Shown: positions 32,794 through 43,868 of the stretch, piece by piece
How the letters are laid out: each line of letters begins with the position of its first letter
Position numbering within the stretch: the first letter of the stretch is position 1
Assembly: GCF_001625215.2 (NCBI RefSeq)
Contig: NC_030382.2
Span: 49,565,364-49,629,363, forward strand
Direction: 5' to 3'
Origin: Daucus carota subsp. sativus
Taxonomy: Eukaryota; Streptophyta; Magnoliopsida; Apiales; Apiaceae
DNA: 64,000 nucleotides
Program-made: the position numbers and the translations under genes
Notes under the pieces: model-generated
Databases searched by the model: none
Seen by the model: only the letters and a program-made list of their open reading frames with translations
What the model was told of the DNA's origin: nothing

Positions 32794-33699
32794 TTAATTG
32801 AAGCGGCCAGGATCAGCCTCTGCAGCTGTATCCGCTGTGGCAGAAGAAACATCATGCGATGCAAATTTGTCTGCAAAATCAGGACCAACGGGTTCAGAGT
32901 TACTCATATCCATTGGTTCTCCCATGTCTGTCGATCTAGAGACAAATTCAGGAGCGATGGGACTGGACCTAACCATACGTGGTGATTCTCCCATGTTCGT
33001 GGACTTGGACACAAAGTCAGGACCAACGGGTTCAGAGTTACTCATATCCATTGGTTTGCCCATGTTTGTCGATGTAGAGACAAACTCAGGACCAACGGGT
33101 TCTGAGTTAACCATACGTGGTGATTCTCCCATGTTCGTGGACTTGGACACAAACTCAGGACCAACAGGTTCAGAGTGAGTCATATCCATTGGTTCGCCCA
33201 TGTTACTCGATGTAGAGACAAACTCAGGACCAACGGGTTCTGAGTTAACCATACGTGGTGATTCTCCCATGTTCGTGGACTTGGATACAAACTCAGGACC
33301 AACAGGTTCAGAGTGACTCATATCCATTGGTTCGCCCATGTTACTCGATGTAGAGACAAATTCAGGACCAACGGGTTCTGAGTTAATCATACGTGGTGAT
33401 TCTCTCATGTTTGTGGACTTGGACACAAACTCAGGATCAACAGGTTCAGAGTTACTCATATCCATTGGTTCTCTCATATGTGTTGATCTAGATACGGGTT
33501 TAGGAGCAATTGGACTGGACTTGACCGTATCTGATGATTCTCCCATGTTCGGGGACATAGAGATGGGACTACAGTAGTTAACCATATCCGACGATTTTCC
33601 CACCGCATCCATCACAACCGGGCGTGCATCCCCTGTAAAAGTTGTCAAGCTCCATAATGCCACTGACATCAAAACAAGAATACACATGTGAAATTCCAT
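32794..33699 (-). CDS. Secreted protein of ten 23-residue tandem repeats
   Basis: The intronless 301-residue frame begins with a clear signal peptide (MEFHMCILVLMSVALWSLTT, cleavage near residues 24-26). A short spacer leads to ten consecutive units of exactly 23 residues (51-280). Units alternate between two types, NMGEPMDMSHSEPVGPEFVS(KST) and NMGESPRMVNSEPVGPEFVS(TSS), so the DNA has a 69-bp unit and a 138-bp super-period. The core SEPVGPEFVS is nearly invariant; outer units are more diverged (SSPIAPKPVS). The C-terminal 21 residues are unique and acidic. There are no Cys pairs, dibasic sites or known domain. A TATA-like ACTATATATAC lies about 90 bp upstream. The function is unknown; a secreted structural or prohormone-like protein is possible (inference). 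Confidence 0.75.
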   Translation of the reverse strand: MEFHMCILVLMSVALWSLTTFTGDARPVVMDAVGKSSDMVNYCSPISMSPNMGESSDTVKSSPIAPKPVSRSTHMREPMDMSNSEPVDPEFVSKSTNMRESPRMINSEPVGPEFVSTSSNMGEPMDMSHSEPVGPEFVSKSTNMGESPRMVNSEPVGPEFVSTSSNMGEPMDMTHSEPVGPEFVSKSTNMGESPRMVNSEPVGPEFVSTSTNMGKPMDMSNSEPVGPDFVSKSTNMGESPRMVRSSPIAPEFVSRSTDMGEPMDMSNSEPVGPDFADKFASHDVSSATADTAAEADPGRFN

Positions 33700-33783
33700 T
33701 CTGAAAACTTAGACCTACTAGTCAATTTAAAAAGGAAGCTCAAGATCAACTGAATTGTGTTTTTTGCAGGGTCCAAACTTAAT

Positions 33784-33794
33784 GTATATATAGT
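33784..33794 (-). promoter_or_regulatory. TATA box of the repeat-protein gene
   Basis: On the minus strand CACTATATATACATT precedes the start codon at 33699 by roughly 90 bp, a normal plant core-promoter distance. Confidence 0.5.
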
Positions 33795-33799
33795 GAGTT

Positions 33800-35737
33800 T
33801 GAATGATAACAACAAAGCTGCTTGTTAAATTTTGTTTTTGTCAGCTGCGAGCCTACGGCACTTGAATTTTATTTTATTTTTATTTTGACGAATACGGCAC
33901 TTAAATTTAAAAAAATAATATATATGCTGGTGGCAGGATATATAATGCACGCATAAGCCGCGTATTAGCAACAAATTTGCACTTATTCTGATATAAGTCC
34001 TTCTTTACCAAATTATAAGCATATTATCTTTGGGGTAATAATATGAGTGGTCTGAGACAAAACGGCATAATTATCATCACAAAAGCCAAAAGGCACCCCT
34101 TGTGATTATAAATTATTACTCAGATTCTGCTACATCACTTCTTTAATCTTTTCATTGAAACCCCCTTAGATCTCATTTACATTTCTAATCAGTTAGCCTG
34201 GAACAAAAATTATACAGTTAACCTCTTTGCGCAGCTTTTCATTGTCATGACCTTTATTCGTGCACCTTCATTCATTATTTCATTGTCCGTTGTACTCGTC
34301 TACAAGACTGGCTTTTTATACGAGAAAGGCTATACGAGTAAAGTCCAAAGTCTCAAAAATATCTCAAATATATAGGTGTAAAGTTATAATTGGGGTCTTA
34401 CAAACAAAGGGTACACTCCGCTAATAAAAACAAGTCACCTATATTAAGATATTAGTAGTAGATAGCATTACACAATTTTACCAATATTTTTTATTAAAAA
34501 TCATATTTTCAACACAAACTCTTTCGGTTATCAAATCAGGGATCAATGAAATGAAATGTCAAAAAATACTGATTAAGTTTTAAGTGGCATTAACACAGAG
34601 TACGATGGAAATTAGATAGCACTACCAAGCTCGGGAATTTTGGCAATTTGATGGATGAAAGACTATGATTAGCGGCAATTAACGACTACAGCCGACAATC
34701 TAACAAAATTACAAAACCGAATCTGCAATATCCAATGCATTTACATGGTCCTCTTCAACAGCACGAAGAATTGGGATACAAATAATACTTGGGGGCTATC
34801 AACCAACCAAGGGGACAATTTGCCTCCAAAAATATAAAAAGGTAACTCCGAATGTCTTGCAACACATAGAACCTTTAAATTAAAGGATCTTACACCATTT
34901 AAACGGATAATTTTCTAATTTCACCGCCCAAGCCTGGAGAGCATCTTCAAAGTAATGCTTCCAACATGAGCAAGAAGGATTTTCTGAAAATTAAAAAGAG
35001 GCAAGGATTTTCTGAAAATTAAAAAGAGGCAGATCAAAAAACTAATATGTTGCTAAACTAATTCTTACTACTGCACAAGTGAGATTAGCTCAACATTTAA
35101 AGTATCAAGCTCCACCTGGTTGGAGTGAATAAATGAAATCTGTACTATGCAGCTAAGCATTTATGATTTCCATTCCATTGGCACAAATTTAAAGTAGAGC
35201 TTAATCCAACAAACTTTCAGATAAATGCTTCAGTCCTGTGTATATTCATTTACTTTCCAAACCTTATTATATATAGGACCATAAACCTCTCTCATCATTT
35301 TATTGAGGAATTTAAAGGTAATGCCTCTAATTAAGTACTGAATATAATGGAGAGAATAGTAATTACATACCTTGACCCTATTCCCAACCTGCATTTGGAA
35401 TTAGGACAGAATTGTATTATTCATTGTTCTTTCCTTACAATTATTTTTGAGCTTTAGCAGCATGTTGTAAATTGTTGAGAATTTTCACATAATAAGTCGT
35501 AAAATTATGGTACAGGGGCGCACTTAACATTTGTCAATACAGATTCCGAAATCAAAATCAAATATTTAAAGTCGCCCACTCCCCCTGTATCTTTTTTCGT
35601 CCCATGACACAAGAACACTAAAAAAAACACTTTTAATAAGAAGAGCACACAACAAATGAAGCAGCAAGTTCATTAATCTTGCACATAGCATTACAATTAT
35701 ATTTACCTCGGCCAGAGAGAGGAATCCAAGACTGGCT
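33800..35737. other. Intergenic region and PP1 3' flank
   Basis: No gene was recognised. A 28-bp tandem duplication (unit GGATTTTCTGAAAATTAAAA plus AGAGGCAA) lies at about 34978-35032. The part next to 35738 is the likely 3'UTR of the phosphatase gene. Confidence 0.5.
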
Positions 35738-38401
35738 TCACATAAATCTGGGTTTTCTATCTGCAGGCTTCAAAATCTGAAAGGAGCACATCAAGCTTTC
35801 ATCGACACTCATCATTGCACCAGCATTATCAAATTCACCACAATAGTTGGGGGCTGAAAAAATAGTCACAAGCTGTCTCTCGGCAAAGAATTCATACCCA
35901 TCCTCCACAACCTGAAAAGAACGAGTGTCTGTGTAAACATTACAATTCAAACACAGAACCTAGAAAGGATATAAATGGAAGAGTAGACACCTGGTGAGCA
36001 CGGCAAACCAAATCCATGTCATGCTGCATTAAAAATTCTGCAACCTTATCCTGGCCAAAAGTGTACGAGACTCCCCTGTCATTCATTCCCCAGCCTTTGA
36101 CTTCTCTACTAGGATCTGACCAAAGTAAATCGCAGAGCAAACCAGAGTCTGGAACATCTGTTGGACGAGTTATATTTCTTATCTGATCCAAGTTGGTCAA
36201 ATCTGGAGAGAGGCCACCGTGCATGCAAAGAATTTTATCATCAATGAGAGCAGCCACAGGAAGGCAATTGAAACAGTCTGTGAACGTTTTCCAGAGTCTC
36301 ACATTAAATCTCCGCTTACATTCATCATAGAATCCATAAATACGGTTAATGGAGGCACATTCATGATTTCCTCTTAAAAGGAAAAAATTTTCAGGGTATT
36401 TTATTTTGTAAGCGAGAAGGAGGCATATAGTCTCCAAACTCTGTTTTCCGCGGTCCACATAGTCCCCGAGAAACAGATAATTAGCCTCAGGAGGAAACCC
36501 GCCGTATTCAAAAAGCCTTAAAAGGTCGCCGTATTGCCCATGAATGTCACCTAAAATCCAGAAAACAAGAAAAAGGATAAAGACCCAGTATCAGTAAATA
36601 ATAGACAACAAAACCAAAACAAGCTAAACATGGTTTAGAAATTAGATCAAACAGAAAAAATGCCCTTAAAACCCGACAACCACTTAAAAACAAGAAAGAC
36701 ATACCAAGTCTTGATACAAATAAGACAATCGCAAGCACAACAGATGTCATGTCAACAACGCAGGATCACTAAAGAAAATAGTCAGTTAACCGCTGCCTTA
36801 CCAAAAAAAAGCTTTATATCTTCTTTTGAACATCGAAGTTACTGCTTTTAAGTTGCCTGTCCCTTGTGGAATTTGAACCATTAATTACTTAAAATAAAAA
36901 CAGGCGATAACGTTTTAAACACTAATTACTATATATCATTCCAAAACTAAAGATACAGAATTATAAGACTCGAAGAGGATGTATATCCTACAAAATTAAT
37001 CAATCTTTTAATATGTATTGTGAACCCAACAGAGAAGGAAAGGATGCCTCATGGTAAAGCTCCACATAATAAATCAACCTAGGCCACATCCAATTGCAAA
37101 GATAGTCATCAACATCAAGATGCGAGTAAATGCAATACTCTTTACTACCTGAATAAAGAGGTTAAGGGGATACCCCAAGTCCCTACCTCAGAATGGTGAA
37201 GATATCTGGGTTAGATAGAAACTAATTTATGAACAGCCCTACATGAATCATGCTGTTCTTAAAAGCCAAATTTGATTGTAACTAGATCAATATTGGATTT
37301 GATTCGCACAAAAAATTCCACGATAAAAGTTAGTCTTTGGTACTAACTATGTCAGCAACAAGTGTAGTTCTAATATTTGTTAAACTAATCAAGATAAGTA
37401 CAGAACTGATGGGGGTGCATTTATGGCAAGACTTTTTCAATTTAGTCCTAGTAATAAATCTGCCCGTGAACTCCAGCAAAAATGAATACTGATAATTATG
37501 GGTGACAAAATAGACAAAAATAGTTTATTACTAGGATGTGTGAAAAATGACATATAGGACCACAAAGTATCTCTTAAACACTTTTTATAAGGAGCCCATG
37601 AATGTACATAGTTCACTTTAATTGTAGTTGTACTGGGTACTGATTTTCGACTAGAAATTAGCCATAATTTTGTATACGATTAAATTGACTTTCATCGGGC
37701 CAAATTACTCAAAATAATTGAATGGGTAGTTTACAGGTATAAATGTTTTGTCTCTGCTAATTAACTAGCATTGACAGTGACTAACAAATAGCCCATCTCT
37801 GAAACTATAAAGTAATGTACATACTGAATAATGGAACCCTGCTTGCAGTACTAGATCAGCTATCTACACAAGTAATTTCTCCTTCCAATCCGGCTTCTCC
37901 CAGCAAAAAGATTGGTCAAAACTAAATACTAAAACTTGTACAATTCTGAAGCTAAAAAAAAAGGCAAGGAACGAGTATGACATCTATATGCTTGATTTTC
38001 AATTTCATGCACCTACATTGTTCTTCAGAAAGATTTACATATTACTCATTAACATAAAAATGCAATTTATCCCTCAACAATTAAACACCATCCGAATTCC
38101 AAAACCTACCAAGGAAATAACAAAAATATACAACATACACAAGCAGGCAATGATATAACTGAACAAACATATCAACAAATAATGGATAGCTTTTTTATAT
38201 ACCGCAGATCTTGATGGGGGCTTCAAGCTCCAACAAATTAGGCTGTTGGAGGAAAATTTCTCGAGCTGCGGCGCAGAGTTGTCGGATATCATTCTCAGAA
38301 AGTTGAACCTGCCTGGCAGTCCTGGCCTGCCGGAACTCCAAGAGCCTATTGATAATATCATCAAGAACAGCAGGGTCAATCCCCTGCTCATTTTGGGCCA
38401 T
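35738..38401 (-). CDS. TOPP: Serine/threonine protein phosphatase PP1 catalytic subunit
   Basis: The exons are 38401-38203, 36550-35991 and 35911-35738, with phases 1 and 0, giving 310 residues (normal PP1 length). The enzyme dephosphorylates Ser/Thr using a two-metal centre. All signatures are present: GDIHGQY (67-73), GDYVDRG (95-101), GNHE (127-130), HGG (177-179), CRAHQ with H252, and SAPNYCG (272-278). The predicted metal ligands are D68, H70, D96, N128, H177 and H252. The N-terminal helix ([12 protein letters not shown]-like) and [17 protein letters not shown] are typical of plant TOPPs. The first intron is about 1.65 kb. The short tail ([10 protein letters not shown]) is typical of PP1 divergence after the catalytic core. 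The gene is divergent from NRPB7 across a 1.45-kb shared upstream region. Confidence 0.95.
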
Positions 38402-39855
38402 AGATCTTCTTCACCCAATTAGCAGCTTAGGGTTTCAAGAAACACAAAGAAACCCTAAAAGATGCAAACTTTTTCAATCTCTAGCTACAAAAATGAGTTG
38501 GGTATTGACAAAAATCCAATCTTTATCAAAAAGAATGGATAAATAGATAAATTGGCATATGGGTATTGTAATAGATGAAGAAAGAAATGATAAAAATAAT
38601 GATAAAATAAAAGGGTAGAGAGAGAAAGGGGACTGCAACTCCGATGAGGCGGAGGTGCCTATATATATATTGTAGTATGTATTCTATGATCTACATTCGT
38701 CAGAGTCGATAAATCCGCTTCCCTCTCTCAAACATGCTCTGTCTCGTGTAGCTTTCATTGACCCTTTATAATTCAAATTTCAAAATTAGGGTTTGGGCTT
38801 TTGGGACCATGGTTTACTTGTTTTTTAATGTTAAATTATTACTTTTACACGTCACTACCCTTTGTTTCTGAAAAAGACAGGTCAGCTACCTCCAAGGGTA
38901 GTAAGTTTAACGCAGGCTTGCATCGTGCAAAAAATATAATAAATACAATTTTATTTTTAGTCTAATATTTAATGATCGATGTATTAAAAGTTTCAAATTT
39001 ACCAAAATTATATAAATAAAATAAATTATTAAATTATTGCTTTTTAACGTATAACTGATGATGTGTTAATATCCAGGGCGACACATTATTTATTATAAAT
39101 AATTTTATAATATAAAATGATAAAAATGATAATAAATATTTAATATAACATAATAATGAATAATAATATAAACATATGCGAGAATACACGTACACTCCAA
39201 TAATGTATTATTTTGGATAAATATAAGCAAAGTTTTTCTTCAAAATCTCAAGGTTAACTTTCCTTCAAAATTTATTCATAACAATCTATTGAAATTATTT
39301 CTCTAGAAAATTTTCAAAACTATATATTTATTTTCATTATCCTATAAGTCATATATGTAATTTTCAAAATAAAAAATTGTATTTAACTAAAAATTTAAAA
39401 AGATTTATTATATGAATCACATTATTGTCCAATTTAAAATTTACTCACATCTTGAATTTCTATATATTTGAAAAAAATTTAATACCCGATCGGTCTACCA
39501 TTATAGTTATTACTAATCGAAAATCAATTCAATAATTATTAGATAAAATTGGAAATCAATTCGACGAGTTACAAATCGATAATTAATATATAATTAATAA
39601 TCATCAATGATTTATATATTTCAAACAACGGAATAATCAACTCAATAAAATAAAGATTCATAATAAATAAAATGTAAATAAATAATAAGAGAAAAAATAA
39701 TGGTACGAGCAGTCAAAGGCCCAAACAGAAAGTAAGAAATAAGAAAGGCCCCAAAAGCCCATAAAACAACCTGTCGTCTGTCTATAAATACCAGAAGAAG
39801 ACTAGTTTTTTTCGAGAAATCAATCAAATTAGTAGCAATAAGAAAGAAAGCAAAG
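38402..39855. promoter_or_regulatory. Divergent upstream region of PP1 and NRPB7
   Basis: This 1454-bp stretch separates two head-to-head genes. A TATATATATA run near 38659-38670 may serve the PP1 gene. The middle (38880-39700) is plain AT-rich DNA without recognisable elements. No TATA was assigned to NRPB7. Confidence 0.45.
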
Positions 39856-42772
39856 ATGTTCTTTCACATAGTACTTGAGAGAAATATGCAGCTTCATCCA
39901 CGCCATTTTGGACGAGATCTTCGCCCTAAACTCGTCTCCAAATTAATGAAAGACGTGGAGGGCACTTGTAGGTACAACCCCTCTTTTCCTGCCCTAAACC
40001 CCAATTCTTGATTACCCATTATCTTGTATTTATCACTTGTATGTATGTATCACTTGAAGGTACTACCTTTCTCTCTATGGAACCCTAATTCTTGATAAAG
40101 AAATAATTTTTCATTACTTGTATATGTGTTCACATAATTATTTAGGTTCTTGAATTAGAATTGGGTTTTTTTTTGGTACATTGATATGTTGGACTGATAG
40201 GATTAAGAATTACCCAGTTACCCAATTGAGCTGTTTCGAAACTTATCTGACCCGAAATATAGGTTCTTTTGTGTGTGTTATCAGATTGTTGTAATTACTG
40301 GTTTGTATTATGGCTTTGGAACATTAAAGGAATGTTGATTATATTGAATGGTTGACGATATTTATGTTGAGATCATAATTTTATGTTTTTGGTGGACTTT
40401 TTATTTACAGTGGCCGACATGGGTTTATTGTGGCGATAACTGGTGTAGAAAATGTGGGGAATGGGTTGATAAGAGATGGGACTGGATTTGTTACCTTTCC
40501 GGTTAAGTACCAATGTGTTGTTTTTAGGCCTTTTAAAGGTGAAATCTTGGAAGCTGTTGTCACCATGGTTAATAAGGTAGGTGCCTTAACTGTATGAGCT
40601 GAATTAAGTGATCTGGTTTTCAGTGTGGGATGTTCTAAGATTTAAATGTTGCAGATGGGATTCTTTGCTGAAGCTGGACCTGTTCAGATTTTTGTCTCCA
40701 ATCACGTGAGTATGATCTACCTTTAAACCTTTCCAAAAAAAAAAAATCTTGATTTAGGTGGTGGTACTTTTTTGAACGGTCGCTTTCGGTACAGCAGTGC
40801 AACAAAAATTATGGTGATCTCTTAAATGATATTTTTTCAGTAATGGAATGTTCACATAATACTAACTTTGGTAAGATTGCCCGCATAAAGGAAACATGAT
40901 GTAAGTTTAATGCCTAAACGGACAAAAGAGGCCTGTTACAGTGAGAGAATATTCATGTAGCAGAATGCAAGGAGGGTGTCCTGTCATACTCTGTGGGGAA
41001 TAAAATGTTGGAAGTCTACTGTTGGCTAAACATACTGGCCTCAAACCCGCAACTGATCCTTGTATATAATTATCACACTACTTCTCTGGATTGGTTTCTT
41101 GTGACTGATTTTGTTAATTGTAAGGGAACTAGCCAGACCTATGAATTTGAGTAATTAATTATTATGGATAAAATATGAACAACCTTTCACAGGTTGACTT
41201 TTTTAGTCAAAAGAGTGGCCTTTGTGCAACTTCGGACCTCTTTAGTTACAATGAAGGTTGCATTTTGTATAAGATTTTGATAGGAAGCAGCTTATGAAGT
41301 CATCTCTTCGAGTGTCATAGGATGATCATGATCTACTATAATTCTCAGGATAATGGGCCTAGTAGGTACTTTTATTTGGATATACTTGAGGTTTATGCAT
41401 GCATAGTTTATTTGATCGAACAGAATTAAAATTTGAGTACAAGAAAAAGGGTTTTCTATAATTCTATTCGGAATCCATGAGTGTACCTATTTAATATTTT
41501 TATGTGTTTGCTCCAAACTTTCTTGTTTTTTCATCAGTTGATCCCAGATGATATGGAGTTCCAATCTGGTGATATGCCTAATTATACAACTTCGGATGGA
41601 TCGGTATGTACCGCCATTACATTATATTGCTTTATAATTATGTTTCCAATATGTATATCTATGTTTGATGATAAACTCAATTTCAGGTTAAGATCCAAAA
41701 AGAAAGTGAAGTCAGGCTGAAGATCATTGGAACCAGGGTTGATGCTACAGAAATTGTATGCACTCGTCCACCCTGTTCTGTATTATTACTCCCTCTTTCC
41801 AGAAAAGACGGGATCGATGTGGCCATCGCATCACTAGTATTTGCTAAAATTGCAATGGAATTGGTGCATACAGTATTTTAGAAAAATAGTTCTCATTGAT
41901 CCCTTTAATCATCAAATCCAGTTTATTTCCTTGCAATTTATCATTTATTAAATCTTGCATGTACATATGAGTTCGCTAGATTAATTATGCTATTTATAAT
42001 AATGTATATTGTTAATGAACACAATTTTTTGGTCTAAAAGCCAAGTAAACTAGGTATTGGCACTTATGTTATTTGGGCGGATATCTATGATATCATATGT
42101 TGTAATGTCTTATAATCATGGCTTTGTTAAGAATATTTTTGATTTTTTTTATGAGAGAAGGGAGAAGAAAATTTTAACCCAGAAGATTCTATTTACTTTT
42201 GGGATGATTGGAAAGGAAGGAAAATTATTAATTTGTCCTTTTCTTCCTTGCACTCTCTTGTCAAAAACTCTGGGGCACCGGTGTTGTGAGTTTCCTGAGT
42301 GTTGTCTTATGAACATATCATGGTAAATGTCAGCTGCAATATTCTTCATACACGACTCTTAAATGTATACACCTCAGACCTTTGTTTCTATCTTTTTTTT
42401 GATGTATGAGAATCTAGGGTCATACTCAAGTGCACTAGTTTGTGTTATTTAGTGATAAGAATACGTTACATGTTTATTATGCATATTGCATGTTCAATGT
42501 TAGAAGCTTAGTGTTTTACTTGTACGGTATGTTATGTCGCTTATAGGTGTTTTATATATGTTGTATGCCTGCATTATATGGAATTAAACTTTTACCATCA
42601 TAAAGCAATATTATCCGGAAAAGCTCAGCAATTTTTGCTTTTTCTCTAGTATATTTTTATGCACTGTTTGCTAACATAGAATTGCTTGTCTAATGTATTG
42701 CCTGCTATGCAGTTCTGTATTGGTACCATAAAAGATGATTTCTTGGGCGTGATCAGTGACCCAACTTCTTAA
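39856..42772 (+). CDS. NRPB7: RNA polymerase II subunit RPB7
   Basis: Six exons (39856-39971, 40411-40576, 40655-40705, 41538-41603, 41687-41755, 42713-42772) join in phase to 175 residues. RPB7 pairs with RPB4 to form the Pol II stalk that contacts nascent RNA and initiation factors. The protein starts MFFHIVLERNMQLHPRHFGR, continues through SGRHGFIVAITGVENVGNGL and PVKYQCVVFRPFKGEILEAV (N-terminal tip domain), then the S1/OB-type part with GFFAEAGPVQIFVSNHLIPDD, MPNYTTSDGS and RLKIIGTRVDA, ending FLGVISDPTS. The length and sequence agree with the Arabidopsis protein as I recall it. The last intron is about 957 bp. Short frames over introns 3-5 are not genes. Confidence 0.95.
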
Positions 42773-43196
42773 CAGACTCGAAGGCGCATGCGATATTGTC
42801 CAGGAGCCAAGCCTGAGGTTTTGTCTTCTGATTGTCGTTGTGCTTAGATCCTGCAATCATTGTAATAATGAGATGTGGGTGTGAGAAAGTGGAGTATATC
42901 GGTTTGGGTTTTGCTTGGATAGCCTTAAATTCTTAATCTAAAATCTTTGTAGTATGACTGACCTGTTCGGGCTTATGTAGACGTGTGTTGAATGTAAAGA
43001 ATATGACAAATATGAACCTTCATTTTGTTGTGAACTATGGAGAAAGAGACACTTGAATGGTGGCTAGTATATGCTTAAATGGTTAAAATATTCAAACAAT
43101 AGGGATGACCCTGTTAGACAGTTGGATTGTTGAAATTCAAGTTTCCCTACCATTCATCAGTTCAGTTTCTGTCAGGTGGCTAAATTGTAGCACTAC

Positions 43197-43322
43197 GCCT
43201 TCTAGTTATCTTAGTTGACAATATTATTGTTGTGATCCAAGCTTCAAACGTAACATATTTGCCTTCTAGTTTTCTTAGTTGATAGCATTATTGTTGTTAT
43301 CCAAGTTTCGAACATAACATAA
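43197..43322 (+). repeat. 64-bp tandem duplication
   Basis: Two adjacent copies of a 64-bp unit start GCCTTCTAGTT and contain TTGTTGTGATCCAAGCTTC (43197-43260 and 43261-43322). They differ at several positions and lie in the NRPB7-CRR2 spacer. Confidence 0.8.
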
Positions 43323-43868
43323 GAAATTGTCCCAATGATGGTAGACGAAGGACATTTTAATTTGTTGCCGATATATAGACAACAATATCACTCATTTTTG
43401 GTATGCCATAAAAAAAAAATCGGAAATCTTGTAAGTTTCGCGCTTAAATTTTACAGAAATCGTCAAAACTACAAGTGACACAATAACACAATCATCTAAG
43501 TTAGCATACCTTTTTTTCACCAAAAATTCATATTTACACCGTTGGGTGAATTCATTCACTCGTGACATTAAACCAGTTAGTTGTTTTTCGAAACTAATAT
43601 AATAGAATAAGGAGTACATATTATAATAGAGTATTAACTATATATTATTTTATTATTTTAATAAAGTTAATACTTCGGATTAATTTTCCAGACTAATTTC
43701 CTGAGATTAATCCACGACTTCGGATTAAGTCCGATTTACCGACTATAATCTGTCAGGAATCTTGCTGCATAACGTCTACCAGCATTTTCTCTGTTAAAAT
43801 CTCTGATTTCTCGGAGCTTTAAAACCCAAAACTTAAAAACATAAGACCTTCGAGTAGGCTGTTAGTCT

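Noticed and set aside
32798-33577. Plus-strand frames of 126 and 79 codons across the repeat gene
   Set aside because: They are antisense shadows of the 23-residue repeats; only the minus frame has a signal peptide and an uninterrupted run.
42057-42349. Frames of 89 and 66 codons
   Set aside because: They lie inside the last intron of NRPB7 and lack protein features.
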